Below, one piece after another: positions 18,563 through 28,317 of a DNA stretch of 64,000 bases (the stretch's first letter is position 1; the number at the start of each line of letters is the position of its first letter). The notes under the pieces were generated by a model that did not search any database, was not told the origin of the DNA, and saw nothing but the letters and a program-made list of their open reading frames with translations. Both the position numbers and the translations under genes were made by a program. Origin of the DNA: Peribacillus folii (GTDB lineage: Bacteria; Bacillota; Bacilli; Bacillales; DSM-1321); NCBI RefSeq assembly GCF_030271255.1, contig NZ_JASJOM010000011.1, forward strand, positions 1 through 64,000, in the 5' to 3' direction.

Positions 18563-19654
18563 ATGAAGTTTGGTGCCCGCATTCTCAAAACAGGAATAGC
18601 CATCGTTTTAGCGCTTTATCTTTCGGAACTGCTTAATCTGCCTGCTCCTGTCCTTTCTGGGATTGCTGCAATTTTTGCAATACAGCCCACCATATACCGT
18701 TCATACCAAACGGTATTGGAGCAAATACAAGGAAATATCATTGGTGCGTTGGTTGCGGTCTCCTTCGTTTTGCTTTTCGGAAATGATATTTTTATCATCG
18801 GCCTTGCCGTAATGGTTGTCATAACCATCAATTTAAAACTGAAAATGGACAAAACGATTGTCCTTTCCATCGTGACTGTCATCGCCATCATGGAAAGCCA
18901 GGACGGGGAATTCCTGAATTTCGCCTTTATACGTCTCTCCTCCGTCTTGCTTGGTATCGTTTCTTCTTTTATCGTGAATCTCGTATTCATTCCTCCAAAG
19001 TATGAAGCAAAGCTTTATACACGGATTACCGATGTAACGGAAGATATCCTGAAATGGATTAGGATCAGCACAAGGCATGCTACAGAACACACTTTATTGA
19101 AGAAAGACATCAGCCGCCTGAAAGCGGAGCTGCTCGATTTGGAACATATCTATTCCATGTACAAAGAGGAACGGGAATACTTCAAAAAGAACAGTTTAGC
19201 TAAGGCCAGGAAGCTTGTCATTTATCGGCAGATGATCATTACAACAAAAAAAGCGTTTGAAACCTTGAAGAGGATCCATAAATTCGAGAACGAAATCTAT
19301 CAAATGCCTGAGGATTTCCAGAAGAGTATTTTACATCAGCTTGATTCGTTGATCCGGAAGCATGAGCAGTTGATTTTATTGCATATTGAAAAAATCAAAT
19401 CAATCGGGGAAATTGAGGACTGGGACCAGGATTGCTTAAGTCGGAAAGAACTGCTGGCACACTTTTTCGAACAGCAAAATTACGTGGATGAAATGCATGA
19501 TAATCTGGGCCACCTCTCTGCCCGTCTTGTACCATTGATTTCCTCCATCATCGAATATGACGAACAATTGGAGCACCTTGAAAAGCTGATTGTCAGCTTT
19601 CAGTCCTTCCATAAGGATGAGAACGAAATCTCTGTACAATATGAAGAAGATTAA
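18563..19654 (+). CDS. ygaE: Aromatic acid exporter family protein (YgaE-like)
   Basis: 363-residue protein. About 150 N-terminal residues form six closely spaced hydrophobic segments of the ArAE_1/FUSC type. The C-terminal 200 residues are soluble, charged and rich in predicted coiled coil (KELLAHFFEQQ region). Members are thought to export aromatic carboxylic acids or similar amphiphiles, but no substrate is proven for YgaE. The ATG follows AAAGGATTT. The position between ygaD and gsaB matches B. subtilis ygaE, which supports the symbol. A strong hairpin terminator follows immediately. Confidence 0.8.
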   Translation: MKFGARILKTGIAIVLALYLSELLNLPAPVLSGIAAIFAIQPTIYRSYQTVLEQIQGNIIGALVAVSFVLLFGNDIFIIGLAVMVVITINLKLKMDKTIVLSIVTVIAIMESQDGEFLNFAFIRLSSVLLGIVSSFIVNLVFIPPKYEAKLYTRITDVTEDILKWIRISTRHATEHTLLKKDISRLKAELLDLEHIYSMYKEEREYFKKNSLAKARKLVIYRQMIITTKKAFETLKRIHKFENEIYQMPEDFQKSILHQLDSLIRKHEQLILLHIEKIKSIGEIEDWDQDCLSRKELLAHFFEQQNYVDEMHDNLGHLSARLVPLISSIIEYDEQLEHLEKLIVSFQSFHKDENEISVQYEED

Positions 19655-19684
19655 AAAAGACGGTTCCCAGGAACCGTCTTTTTT
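19655..19684. terminator. Bidirectional terminator after ygaE
   Basis: AAAAAGACGGTTCC, CAG, then GGAACCGTCTTTTTT: a tight stem with a 2-3 nt loop between ygaE and the convergent marR-type gene. Confidence 0.88.
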
Positions 19685-19711
19685 GTCTCTATTTTGAGGA
19701 TGGCTGTACTG

Positions 19712-20170
19712 TCAATCATCCAAAAGGTTTTGATCTGCCGCCTTTTCAATCGTTTCCAATTTAACCATAAGATCCTGCAGTTCTTCTTCGGTGAATGAAT
19801 TGAAGTTCTTCCCTATCGAGCGGTTATGCTCCGCAAGTACTTTCCCCAAAATGTCTATTCCCGCCTCTTTCAATTCAAGGTTGATGACCCTGCGATCCTT
19901 TTCAGAGGGCTGACGCTTCACATAGCCCATTTCGACCAGCTTATCCACAAATACGGTGATCGCACTTGGCTTTACAGTCAAAAAGTCAGCCAGATCAGTC
20001 GATTTAATCGATCCCTCTTTTTTTAATATCAATAATATGAAAAACTGAGGCGACGTTAATCCATAAGGCTGAAGGTTTTTCGCTACGATGGCACGAAGCT
20101 TCTTCCTAATCCGAAAAATCTGCATTTCTATACTATTCGTTACTTCCCATTTAAAATCCAGCCTTCTCAC
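19712..20170 (-). CDS. MarR-family transcriptional regulator
   Basis: 152-residue winged-helix repressor. The central DNA-binding part contains KSTDLADFLTVKPSAIT and a wing with KDRRVINLELKEAG. It is transcribed divergently from the emrA-emrB-wrbA-like operon, with 346 bp between the starts, so it is the likely regulator of that operon. The quinone-reductase-like gene in the operon suggests that phenolic or quinone-like compounds could be inducers; this is inference. There are no conspicuous conserved sensing cysteines, unlike thiol-switch MarR proteins. Confidence 0.88.
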   Translation of the reverse strand: MRRLDFKWEVTNSIEMQIFRIRKKLRAIVAKNLQPYGLTSPQFFILLILKKEGSIKSTDLADFLTVKPSAITVFVDKLVEMGYVKRQPSEKDRRVINLELKEAGIDILGKVLAEHNRSIGKNFNSFTEEELQDLMVKLETIEKAADQNLLDD

Positions 20171-20253
20171 TCCTTATATAGGACAATCCTACCTCTTAAA
20201 TTTAATTAAACCCCATTACATTGTCAACCTTCCTTCCCATATATCCTTAAAAC

Positions 20254-20268
20254 TTTAAAAATTTTAAA
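20254..20268. promoter_or_regulatory. Candidate MarR operator
   Basis: TTTAAAAATTTTAAA is a perfect 7-1-7 palindrome 84 bp upstream of the marR-type gene, in the divergent control region. A direct repeat AAAATTAATA occurs at 20376-20385 and 20392-20401 on the operon side. AT-richness makes chance palindromes more likely. Confidence 0.4.
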
Positions 20269-20516
20269 TTAATCCCAATAATTTGTATTTATTTCCCACT
20301 ATTTTTCGGAATAAATTACATGACAAAAATTATTTAAACTGGTAAACTCTTTACTTATTAATGTTAATACTTATAAAAATTAATATTTATTAAAATTAAT
20401 AATAAACATATGATATAGGGGGCAGGTAGCAGATAAAACACGTCAAGTGAAGTCATTGGAATTTGGCAATATATGTTTAAAAGTATCATTGATTAATATT
20501 TTTGGAGGCGAAACAA

Positions 20517-21155
20517 GTGAATAGAGGACGTTTAGTTTTAATCAATGTCATTGGTTTGGTTATTATTTTAGCGGTTGTAGCTGGTGGGGCTTACTACTAT
20601 TATGAAAGCACGAATTTCATCAAAACGGACGAAGCAAAAGTGACAGGGGATTTATATACGATCGTTGCGCCTGCTGCCGGCAAGCTAGCGGATTGGGATC
20701 TCCAAGAAGGTGACAATGTCAGCAAAAACGATAAAGTTGCTGCCGTAAGCACTGCAGAAGGAAAAGAAACTGTAAAGACAGCAGCACGAGGAACTGTCGT
20801 TAAAACTCAAGTACATGATGAACAGCTGGTTCAAGCGGGTCAAACACTGGCCCAAACGATAGATATGGATGATTTATCCATCACAGCTAATATTGAGGAA
20901 AATAAATTGAAAAATATCGAAAAAGGTGACAGCGTCGATATTATCATTGATGGAGATTCCGATACAGTCTTCGAAGGTACATTGGAACAAATCGGTTATG
21001 CTACAACTTCCGTCTTTTCCGTGATGGGCAATCAAAACAGCAGCGGAAACTATACGAAAGTCACGCAAAAAGTACCAGTTAAAATATCCATCAAAGCTCC
21101 ATCCGATAAAGTACTGCCTGGTATGAATGCAGAAGTGAAAATTTCAACCAATTAA
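20517..21155 (+). CDS. HlyD/EmrA-family membrane fusion protein (short form)
   Basis: 212-residue membrane-anchored adaptor. One N-terminal transmembrane helix (about residues 5-27) is followed by a biotinyl-lipoyl hairpin (VAPAAGKLADW, with a second half near GTVVKTQVHDEQLV) and a beta-barrel domain. It lacks the long coiled-coil hairpin of Gram-negative EmrA, as expected for a Gram-positive cell with no outer membrane. GTG at 20517 is chosen because GGAGG lies 8 nt before it. It heads an operon with a DHA2 exporter, a quinone-reductase-like gene and a small anchored protein. Confidence 0.88.
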   Translation: MNRGRLVLINVIGLVIILAVVAGGAYYYYESTNFIKTDEAKVTGDLYTIVAPAAGKLADWDLQEGDNVSKNDKVAAVSTAEGKETVKTAARGTVVKTQVHDEQLVQAGQTLAQTIDMDDLSITANIEENKLKNIEKGDSVDIIIDGDSDTVFEGTLEQIGYATTSVFSVMGNQNSSGNYTKVTQKVPVKISIKAPSDKVLPGMNAEVKISTN

Positions 21156-21193
21156 TAAGCTGCACAGTTATACAGAAAGGAGGCTTTCCTTAA

Positions 21194-22813
21194 ATGGCTT
21201 CTCAAACAATCTCAATCAATGAAAACAAGGGCATGAAGCAATTCGCCCCGATGTTAATTATCTTAATGCTGGGTTTGTTCATGGTCATTTTGAACCAAAC
21301 CCTGCTTAGTGTCGCCATGCCGAGGATGATGGCCGAATTCAATGTAGCTGCGACTACGATACAGTGGTTATCAACTGGTTTCATGCTTGTGAACGGGGCC
21401 TTGATTCCTCTTTCCGCCTTTTTAATCGAACGATTTGGCACACGCTTGCTATTTTTAGCTGCCATGTTTCTATTCACGATCGGGACACTCATCTGCGGGA
21501 TTGCACCAAATTTCCCAGTCATTCTCACGGGCCGGCTGATTCAGGCCGCTGGCGGAGGAATCCTGCAGCCATTGGTCATGACGATCATTCTTTTTATCTT
21601 CCCGCCGGAAATGCGCGGAAAAGGGATGGGAATCTTCGGCTTGGCCATCATGTTCGCTCCTGCCATCGGGCCTACTTTATCAGGTTGGGTCATTCAGGAA
21701 TATAGCTGGCGCGTCATGTTCTACGCAATGGTGCCATTAGGCGCGATCGTCATGATACTTGCCCTATTGAGTATGCGGAATGTAGCGGAGCCCAAGAAAA
21801 TCAAATTGGATCTTATGGGTGCCTCTTTATCCTTGATAGGTGTTGCCTCACTCTTATACGGTGTCAGTGAAGCAGGTTCCAAAGGCTGGACGGATTCGAT
21901 CGTTCTTGGAACGATCATCGTCGGACTTATCCTGTTGACCCTATTTGTGTTACAACAGCTAAAATCAGATAAACCCATGCTCGACTTCCGTGTATTCAAA
22001 TATGACATGTTCGTATTATCGAATATCATTTCGGCCATCATTACAGTTGCCATGTTTACAGGCATTTTCTTATTGCCTATTTATTTACAAACACTAAGAG
22101 GATTCACACCTGTTCAATCCGGACTATTAATGTTGCCCGGAGCACTTGTCATGATGGTGATGTCCCCCATTTCAGGAGCACTATTCGACAAAGTGGGACC
22201 ACGTCCATTAGCATTGGTAGGGTTGACAATTACTGCAATTACGACCTACGAATTCGCTAGACTGACGACAGAGACCACTTATTCGACATTGGTCATCATC
22301 TATGCCATCCGTGCCTTTGGTATGTCCATGCTGATGATGCCGATCATGACAGCCGGGATGAATCAGCTGCCGAAGCAGTTGAATACCCACGGTACGGCTA
22401 TGAGCAATACACTGAAGCAAGTGACCGGAGCGATCGGTACCAGCTTCGTCACCACCATCTATACAAATCGTGCTTCTTTCCACGGGACTTCCTTAGGAAT
22501 GGATATGAGTACGAGTGATCCCGGCTTTGTCCAGAATTTCCAGGCGATCGTCCAATCCATCATGAGCACAATGAATCAAACGAGTGAGCAAGCAAGGGAA
22601 ACGGCAATGTCATTGATTTCCACCCAAATCCAAGGGCAAGCTAATGTTATGGGTATCAATGATGCATTCTTTTGGGCAACAGGATTTGCAGTTGTCGGGA
22701 TCGTACTGTCATTGTTTTTACGTGACGTACGCAAGGATAAAGCGATCCAACAAGCTAAAGAAGAAAAATTGGATGTACCTTTGCTGCCTTCACCAGTGAA
22801 AAAATCTGTTTAA
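21194..22813 (+). CDS. DHA2-family multidrug efflux MFS transporter (EmrB/QacA type)
   Basis: 539-residue major facilitator protein with 14 predicted membrane segments. It shows the DHA2 signatures TIQWLSTGFMLVNGAL near the first loop and GRLIQAAGGGILQPL in the motif-A/C region. It exports hydrophobic drugs or aromatic compounds with the proton gradient. The ATG follows AAAGGAGGC. It lies 38 nt after the membrane fusion gene, and the two form an EmrAB-like pump. Control by the divergent MarR protein is likely. Confidence 0.93.
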   Translation: MASQTISINENKGMKQFAPMLIILMLGLFMVILNQTLLSVAMPRMMAEFNVAATTIQWLSTGFMLVNGALIPLSAFLIERFGTRLLFLAAMFLFTIGTLICGIAPNFPVILTGRLIQAAGGGILQPLVMTIILFIFPPEMRGKGMGIFGLAIMFAPAIGPTLSGWVIQEYSWRVMFYAMVPLGAIVMILALLSMRNVAEPKKIKLDLMGASLSLIGVASLLYGVSEAGSKGWTDSIVLGTIIVGLILLTLFVLQQLKSDKPMLDFRVFKYDMFVLSNIISAIITVAMFTGIFLLPIYLQTLRGFTPVQSGLLMLPGALVMMVMSPISGALFDKVGPRPLALVGLTITAITTYEFARLTTETTYSTLVIIYAIRAFGMSMLMMPIMTAGMNQLPKQLNTHGTAMSNTLKQVTGAIGTSFVTTIYTNRASFHGTSLGMDMSTSDPGFVQNFQAIVQSIMSTMNQTSEQARETAMSLISTQIQGQANVMGINDAFFWATGFAVVGIVLSLFLRDVRKDKAIQQAKEEKLDVPLLPSPVKKSV

Positions 22814-22831
22814 TCATACGGGGGTATCAGG

Positions 22832-23362
22832 ATGAAAATCTATGTTGTATACGACAGTGAAGGCAATCATACAAAAGCACTTGCCGAATCAATAGCCCAA
22901 GGAGCCGCTGCGGTTCCTGGAGCCGAGGTTCTCATTGACCATGTAAACGAAGCGGATGTTTATAAGCTTCAGGACATGGATGCCATCATTTGGGGCTGCC
23001 CGGGCCATTTCGGAACCATCAGTTCGAGTTTGAAAGCTTGGATTGATAAACTTGGATATTTATGGGCCGAAGGTGCGCTCATAAATAAAGTGGGCGCTGT
23101 ATTCTGTACGACGGCCACTGTACACGGAGGGCTAGAGGCAACCATGCTCAATCTAATCACCCCAATGCTCCACCAAGGAATGATCATCGTCGGCTTGCCT
23201 GGCACCGTTCCTGAAAACGCCTTGTACGGATCCTACTATGGTGTAGGAATAAGCTGCCCGCCAGGTGTGGATGATAACATCTCCAAAAATGACCTGCTGC
23301 TTGGGGAAGCATTGGGAAAACGGGTGGCCCAAGTCACCCGTTCATTCACAAACGAGCTCTAG
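22832..23362 (+). CDS. Flavodoxin-like NAD(P)H:quinone oxidoreductase (WrbA-like)
   Basis: 176-residue flavodoxin-fold protein. The phosphate-binding loop is [17 protein letters not shown] (residues 8-24). [16 protein letters not shown] (near 57) and TTATVHGG (near 93) match the FMN-binding loops of WrbA/flavodoxin_2 quinone reductases. Such enzymes reduce quinones by two electrons and avoid radical formation. It is the third gene of the efflux operon, 18 nt after the pump gene. Its presence there suggests the pump handles aromatic or quinone toxins. Confidence 0.85.
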   Translation: MKIYVVYDSEGNHTKALAESIAQGAAAVPGAEVLIDHVNEADVYKLQDMDAIIWGCPGHFGTISSSLKAWIDKLGYLWAEGALINKVGAVFCTTATVHGGLEATMLNLITPMLHQGMIIVGLPGTVPENALYGSYYGVGISCPPGVDDNISKNDLLLGEALGKRVAQVTRSFTNEL

Positions 23363-23375
23363 GAGGCTTGATTCA

Positions 23376-23726
23376 ATGGGCTTAATTCTAATTATCATCA
23401 TCGTTGCGATTTTAGCGATCACAGGCTTGATCACCTTCAATATCAAAACCTTATCACCTGCAGAGAAGACGGTTATCAAGGAAGATGAGCCTTCATCCGA
23501 ATTCGATTCCCCTTCAGTTGCTGAGCTTGATACCGAACTCATCGTCCCTGCAGACGACGATGAGTTGAAAATGAAGGACCAGGATTATCGTTTGGCGCTT
23601 TCTAAGCTCCATAAGCAAACACCAAACGATGAACCAGCACAAGAAGAAAAGAAACCTAACGTTGGCAAGATGAAGGACTCGGAATACCGTGGTAAGTTGA
23701 AGAATTTTCAGCAGAAGGACGACTGA
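23376..23726 (+). CDS. Small membrane-anchored hypothetical protein
   Basis: 116-residue protein I do not recognise. An N-terminal hydrophobic helix (residues 2-22) is followed by a highly charged, probably disordered tail. The tail holds two copies of a similar motif, KMKDQDYRLALSKL (about 66-79) and KMKDSEYRGKLKNF (about 99-112). The ATG at 23376 follows AGGAGGC, and the gene is 13 nt after the WrbA-like gene, so it belongs to the efflux operon. The repeated motif suggests a binding segment; nothing further can be said. Confidence 0.75.
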   Translation: MGLILIIIIVAILAITGLITFNIKTLSPAEKTVIKEDEPSSEFDSPSVAELDTELIVPADDDELKMKDQDYRLALSKLHKQTPNDEPAQEEKKPNVGKMKDSEYRGKLKNFQQKDD

Positions 23727-23733
23727 AATTCGC

Positions 23734-23769
23734 AATCCCCAAAGGCAAATTTGCCTTTGGGGATTTTTT
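23734..23769 (+). terminator. Terminator of the efflux operon
   Basis: AATCCCCAAAGGCAAA and TTTGCCTTTGGGGATT form a perfect 16-bp stem followed by TTTTC. Confidence 0.95.
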
Positions 23770-24015
23770 CATTGATGAAGATAGCGATTGCGGGTCCCCT
23801 TTTCTTTCGCTTTTACTTCATGAGGGTGAGGAGCTTTTACTTATTTTTCTGGTTGACAATTATTCACCAAGACCTTAAGCTTAGGTCATGCAACACAAAC
23901 ATTTTTTTAAACTCAGCTTTTGTTGAGAGACGGAATTTTAAAAGGATTTCCTTTTTTCGTTCGTCACTTGCCGTTTTGGCAGGTGGCGATTTTTATTTTT
24001 ATAGGGGTGAAAAAC

Positions 24016-24936
24016 ATGCAACTTTTGAAGTATTCTCTAATGGTGTTAATTGGTTCAATTTCATATGGTACCTTATCGACCCAAATGAAATTTGGTTTCA
24101 TGGATGGCCATTCTTCCGGTGAACTGGTCGGCAGTCAATATCTCTTAGGTTGGCTGATCATATCCGTTTTATTCCTTTTCTCATTCAAATATAAAGTGCC
24201 TTGGAAAAGTGTCGGTTTGTTGATGGTTACAGGCATGATGTCCACTTTCGTCGGAAAGGCATATGCCGTGTCCGTATCGGAGCTTCCCGCTTCGATTGCC
24301 GTCGTCTTCTTATTCCAATTCACTTGGATAGGTGTCCTCCTTGAAAGCTTACTAAACAAGAGACGTCCGGATAAAAATAAGCTGATTGCCATTTTCGTCC
24401 TGTTCATCGGCACATTGTTTGCAGGAGCCATTTTCGGACAGCCGCTCTCTGCGCTTAGCTTGAAGGGTGTATCGTTCGGACTGTTATCCGCGTTGCTTTT
24501 TGCGCTTTATATGTATTGCAACTCTCAATTCGCAGTTGGGGAATCATCGATGAAACGGTTGTTTTTCATTGCAACGGGAGCGATGCTGACTGCTGTATTC
24601 ACGACTAATCCTGTCACACTCGTTACAAACCTTGTCCAAACGAATCTATGGTATTATGGGTTAATGCTCGGCATTTTAGGCGTTCTTATCCCTTTCTTCT
24701 TCTTCTCTGTAAGCTTACCGAAAGTGGGGGTCGGACTTGGAACAATCCTTTGTGCTGCGGAATTGCCATCGGCAATGGTCGTTTCCGTCATCTTCTTGAA
24801 TGAACAGGTTACGTCACTGCAATGGTTCGGGATGGGCCTGATTATTTTCGGTATCGCCCTGCCTGAAGGAATGAAGCATCTCCCGCACATCCTTCCTAGC
24901 AAGAATAAAGCTTTACATGAAAAAAGAATTTCTTGA
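24016..24936 (+). CDS. EamA/DMT-superfamily transporter
   Basis: 306-residue membrane protein with about ten hydrophobic segments in two related halves, as in the drug/metabolite transporter (EamA) superfamily. The substrate is unknown; members export amino acids, metabolites or drugs. The ATG at 24016 follows AGGGGTG; the frame is open upstream but the extra residues lack a ribosome site and are not membrane-protein-like. It is flanked by strong terminators, so it is a single-gene unit. Confidence 0.85.
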   Translation: MQLLKYSLMVLIGSISYGTLSTQMKFGFMDGHSSGELVGSQYLLGWLIISVLFLFSFKYKVPWKSVGLLMVTGMMSTFVGKAYAVSVSELPASIAVVFLFQFTWIGVLLESLLNKRRPDKNKLIAIFVLFIGTLFAGAIFGQPLSALSLKGVSFGLLSALLFALYMYCNSQFAVGESSMKRLFFIATGAMLTAVFTTNPVTLVTNLVQTNLWYYGLMLGILGVLIPFFFFSVSLPKVGVGLGTILCAAELPSAMVVSVIFLNEQVTSLQWFGMGLIIFGIALPEGMKHLPHILPSKNKALHEKRIS

Positions 24937-24961
24937 TGGGTTCTTTACAAAATATATTTAT

Positions 24962-25006
24962 ACCAAAGGAAAGCCAAATAACCATTTGAGCTTTCTTTGG
25001 TTTTTC
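24962..25006 (+). terminator. Terminator of the EamA transporter gene
   Basis: ACCAAAGGAAAGC and GCTTTCTTTGGT with a 14-nt loop, followed by TTTTC. Confidence 0.85.
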
Positions 25007-25134
25007 TTGTTTTGATTGTCGGACCGTTCCACTTCACTCATTGAACTTCAATCCTCAGTTTTGGAGGCAGGCGTTCGCTTAACCAGAGGGTGCGGGTCAT
25101 TGGGTTCGAAAAAAGGAACACACTGAACCAAAAT

Positions 25135-25172
25135 AAAAAGGTTTCGGAATGCAACATCCGAAACCTTTTTTT
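25135..25172. terminator. Terminator of ygaD (also active rightward)
   Basis: AAAAAGGTTTCGGA pairs with TCCGAAACCTTTTTTT around an 8-nt loop. It lies just beyond the ygaD stop. The 125 nt between this and the previous hairpin hold no gene that I can see. Confidence 0.88.
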
Positions 25173-25206
25173 CTGTATACTGCGATCGGGTGAATGAAAG
25201 CCTTTT

Positions 25207-26955
25207 TTAGGAACCCAATTGTTGTACCTGAAACAGGCTGTAATAATGTCCCTGCTTTTTCATTAGCTCTTCATGTGTTCCGATTTCGGTAATTTCCCCA
25301 TTATCGATATGGACGATTCGATCGGCATGTGTAATCGTGGACAACCGGTGAGCCACGATGATGGTTGTCCGGTTTTTAGCCAAAATGTCCAGCGCCTCCT
25401 GGATATAATGTTCACTCTCTAAGTCCAAGGCTGATGTTGCTTCGTCCAGTACAAGGATGGGCGGGTTTTTCAAGAAAACTCTTGCGATGGCAATCCGTTG
25501 CTTTTGCCCACCGGATAATTTCACGCCGCGCTCGCCTACTTTCGTTTCGTACCCCTCTTTTAGCCCGGTGATAAAATCATGGGCATTTGCCGCTTTTGCT
25601 GCTTCAATGACTTCTTCGTCACTTGCATCGGGCCGGCCCATCAGGATATTCGCCTTAACCGATTCACTAAATAAGATATTGTCCTGCAGCACCATGCCGA
25701 TCTTATCCCTCAGGCTGCGGACTTGAAAGTTCCGGATATCGGTTCCATCCAATAAGACCCTTCCCTGTGTCACATCATAAAAGCGGGATATCAAGCTGAC
25801 GATAGAGGATTTCCCACCGCCGCTCATGCCGACCAGTGCAATGGTTTCTCCCGGCATGACATCCAGATTTATATGCTTTAATACAGGTGCCTCCCCCTCA
25901 TCATACGCAAACGATACATCCGCGAATGTGATATGTCCATCTACATGCTTTAGCTCTTTCGCACCGGGCTCATCATCGATATCATACTTTTCATCGACAA
26001 ACTCAAACACCCTATCCATGGAAGCCAATGTCTGGGTCATGGTCGTTGAAGAATTAACCAGCCTTCTGAGCGGATTATAAAGCCGATCTATAAAGCCAAC
26101 GAACGCAACCATCGTCCCCAATGACAATTGATCCTGAATGACCTGGTATCCGGCAAATCCAATCACAAGTAACGGTGCAATATCCGTGATCGTATTGACG
26201 ACTGCAAAGGATTTGGCATTCCAGCTCGTATGCTTCAAGGCTTTATCCAGGAAATTCTGATTCTGTTGTGCAAATAATTCCTGTTCCCGATCTTCTATCG
26301 CAAAACTTTTAATGACGGACATCCCTGAGACCCGCTCATGAAGGTGACTTTGTACATCCGCTAATGCTTGGGAACGGACCCTTGTATAAATTCTGAGCTT
26401 GCCAAAGAAATGCTTGATCGAGAATGCATAGAACGGAAGCATGATGATGGAAACAATCGTTAACTTCACATCCATCTTGAACATGATGGCTATCACGATG
26501 ATAATCGTGGCAATATCAAGCCAAAGATTCATCAAACCAGTGATGACAAAGTTCTTCGTTTGTTCAACATCCGTGATCATCCTTGAGATGACCTCTCCCA
26601 CTCTTGTGTTCGAATAATATTTAAAGCTTAGTTTCTGTATATGAGTAAACAAATCATTTCGAATATCATATAGAATTTTCGTTCCTGTCCATTGAGCGAA
26701 ATATTGCCGGTAATACTCAATCGGAGGTCTTATCGCAACGAAAATGAATAGCATGATGCCCATGGCATATAAAAGCCGTTCTGATTTCACTGCCTTTGAC
26801 AGGTCACCATTTCCGATGATGTCATCCACTATATACTTACTGAGCAGTGGAAGCAGCAGCGGAATCCCGAATTTTAAAAGTCCGATTAATACCGTTCCGA
26901 TTATCTGCCATTTATATGGTTTGACAAAATGCAAATATCTCTTGATGCTTTCCAC
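25207..26955 (-). CDS. ygaD: ABC transporter, fused membrane/ATPase half-transporter YgaD
   Basis: 582-residue type I exporter half. The N-terminal 320 residues contain six membrane helices. The C-terminal ATPase has Walker [10 protein letters not shown] (about 375), signature [15 protein letters not shown] and Walker [14 protein letters not shown]. It should work as a homodimer exporting lipid-like or hydrophobic compounds. The start is GTG after GGGGGGA. Its place between ygaE and ygaC matches B. subtilis ygaD. Confidence 0.92.
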   Translation of the reverse strand: MESIKRYLHFVKPYKWQIIGTVLIGLLKFGIPLLLPLLSKYIVDDIIGNGDLSKAVKSERLLYAMGIMLFIFVAIRPPIEYYRQYFAQWTGTKILYDIRNDLFTHIQKLSFKYYSNTRVGEVISRMITDVEQTKNFVITGLMNLWLDIATIIIVIAIMFKMDVKLTIVSIIMLPFYAFSIKHFFGKLRIYTRVRSQALADVQSHLHERVSGMSVIKSFAIEDREQELFAQQNQNFLDKALKHTSWNAKSFAVVNTITDIAPLLVIGFAGYQVIQDQLSLGTMVAFVGFIDRLYNPLRRLVNSSTTMTQTLASMDRVFEFVDEKYDIDDEPGAKELKHVDGHITFADVSFAYDEGEAPVLKHINLDVMPGETIALVGMSGGGKSSIVSLISRFYDVTQGRVLLDGTDIRNFQVRSLRDKIGMVLQDNILFSESVKANILMGRPDASDEEVIEAAKAANAHDFITGLKEGYETKVGERGVKLSGGQKQRIAIARVFLKNPPILVLDEATSALDLESEHYIQEALDILAKNRTTIIVAHRLSTITHADRIVHIDNGEITEIGTHEELMKKQGHYYSLFQVQQLGS

Positions 26956-27094
26956 GGAATCCCCCCATTCCTTACAGTCGTTTCTCCAAGGCTCATGGCT
27001 TATATTTTCCTTTTTGAAGGTGAACTATCAAACCGATTTCAATCCATTCCATCAAAAAGTGCCCTTGGAAACGACATATACCCTTACACACTGG

Positions 27095-27123
27095 AAAAAG
27101 CCTGCTCATTAAGCAGCAGGCCT
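27095..27123 (-). terminator. Terminator of ygaC
   Basis: On the minus strand GCCTGCT, loop GCTTAATG, AGCAGGC and a run of T lie just after the ygaC stop. Confidence 0.82.
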
Positions 27124-27129
27124 TAACTA

Positions 27130-27660
27130 TCACCGATAGGTCAAGAAGCGTTCATACCAACTATCAATGAACTCTGCGGAAAACGGTCCCTTTCGCTGGC
27201 GAATCATATAAATTAAATAGTCTACGTTCTGTTTTAATATTGAATCGATGGCATCAGGATAATTCATTTCTTTTCGATGCCTTTCATATTCATCCTCATC
27301 CAGCAAATTAAACGTCATATCTGGGAATACCTTAATGTCCAGGTCATAATCAATGTACTTCAATGCTCCCGCATCGTAGGTGAACGGTGAACTGATATTG
27401 CAATAATAATAAACCCCGTCCTCCCTCAACATACCGATAACATTAAACCAATACTTTGAATGAAAATAGCAAATCGCCGGCTCACGCGTAATCCAGGTCC
27501 TACCATCCGATTCCGTCACCATAGTACGGTCATTCGCCGCAATCATCAGATTTTGGGTACCCTTTAAAACGGTTGTTTCCTCCCAGATACGATGGATATG
27601 TCCATTATGTTTATAGCTATGGATTTGGATTTTTCCTCCTTCGGCAGGAACAATCCCCAT
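27130..27660 (-). CDS. ygaC: Nucleoside tri-/diphosphatase family protein YgaC (DUF402)
   Basis: 176-residue protein of the DUF402/UPF0374 family. Staphylococcal members (Ntdp) are known to hydrolyse nucleoside tri- and diphosphates. The family core [19 protein letters not shown] and the acidic [15 protein letters not shown] segment are present. The ATG at 27660 is preferred: GGGAGAG precedes it and the length equals B. subtilis YgaC. The frame is open 20 codons upstream, but those codons have no similarity that I recall. Synteny with ygaD and ygaB is conserved. Confidence 0.9.
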   Translation of the reverse strand: MGIVPAEGGKIQIHSYKHNGHIHRIWEETTVLKGTQNLMIAANDRTMVTESDGRTWITREPAICYFHSKYWFNVIGMLREDGVYYYCNISSPFTYDAGALKYIDYDLDIKVFPDMTFNLLDEDEYERHRKEMNYPDAIDSILKQNVDYLIYMIRQRKGPFSAEFIDSWYERFLTYR

Positions 27661-27891
27661 ATATCTCTCCCTACTTTCTATAGACACCCAATCAGCGTAC
27701 TGTGCCCTATTCCGTTTCAATTGCCGTGTAATTTAAAATATATACTTTTTTCCATTTACCCTATATTCCTATATTATAGCGATTTATTCGTAAATTTAAA
27801 ACAAAAGTGGCTAATCTCCCGATGGAAATGTGTAAAAAAGTCAAAAAAATCTGACCATCCACCCATTATCACCAAGAAATTAGCCAATGAT

Positions 27892-28146
27892 TTATCGTAT
27901 AGCCGCCTGTTGCTGCTGAAAATAACGAATGACTTCTTCCGTTTGACTCTCGAACCGGTCATGGATACCTCTCAATTCCTGCTTCTTGAGTTGAATTTCT
28001 TCCTGGATGGTGATGGCTTCACTTTCTTCTTGCAAGGCTAGGAGCTGCTTCTCTATATCCTGGCATTTCTCGATTTCGGATTGTAATAGTAAAAGCTTAT
28101 CCATCGTTTTCAACTGGTTATTTATTAGCCGGTTAAATTCCTCCAT
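27892..28146 (-). CDS. ygaB: YgaB-like coiled-coil protein
   Basis: 84-residue hydrophilic protein, almost entirely predicted coiled coil, rich in Glu, Gln, Lys and Leu (for example EKCQDIEKQLLALQEE). The function is unknown. Its position between sspE and ygaC matches B. subtilis ygaB. The ATG follows AGGAAGGTG. Confidence 0.8.
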   Translation of the reverse strand: MEEFNRLINNQLKTMDKLLLLQSEIEKCQDIEKQLLALQEESEAITIQEEIQLKKQELRGIHDRFESQTEEVIRYFQQQQAAIR

Positions 28147-28266
28147 GAATGCACCTTCCTAATCTGTTTTTTTCTATAGTATGTATATTCGATTTTCAAC
28201 CTAGCATCTCCTTTGACATAAAATGTAAACACAAAGAAACATTTGTCGAATCAAAAGGAGCAAAAC

Positions 28267-28303
28267 AAAAAAAAGCACCCTTCATAAGAAGGATGCCTTT
28301 CTT
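28267..28303 (-). terminator. Terminator of sspE
   Basis: On the minus strand AGGCATCCTTC, loop TTAT, GAAGGGTGCTTTTTTTT. A long T-run lies directly after the stem. Confidence 0.88.
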
Positions 28304-28317
28304 TGTTGTAACAGCAA

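Noticed and set aside
23751-24122. Open frame of 123 codons ahead of the EamA transporter
   Set aside because: It begins inside the preceding terminator and overlaps the transporter frame, which has better start signals and membrane-protein content.
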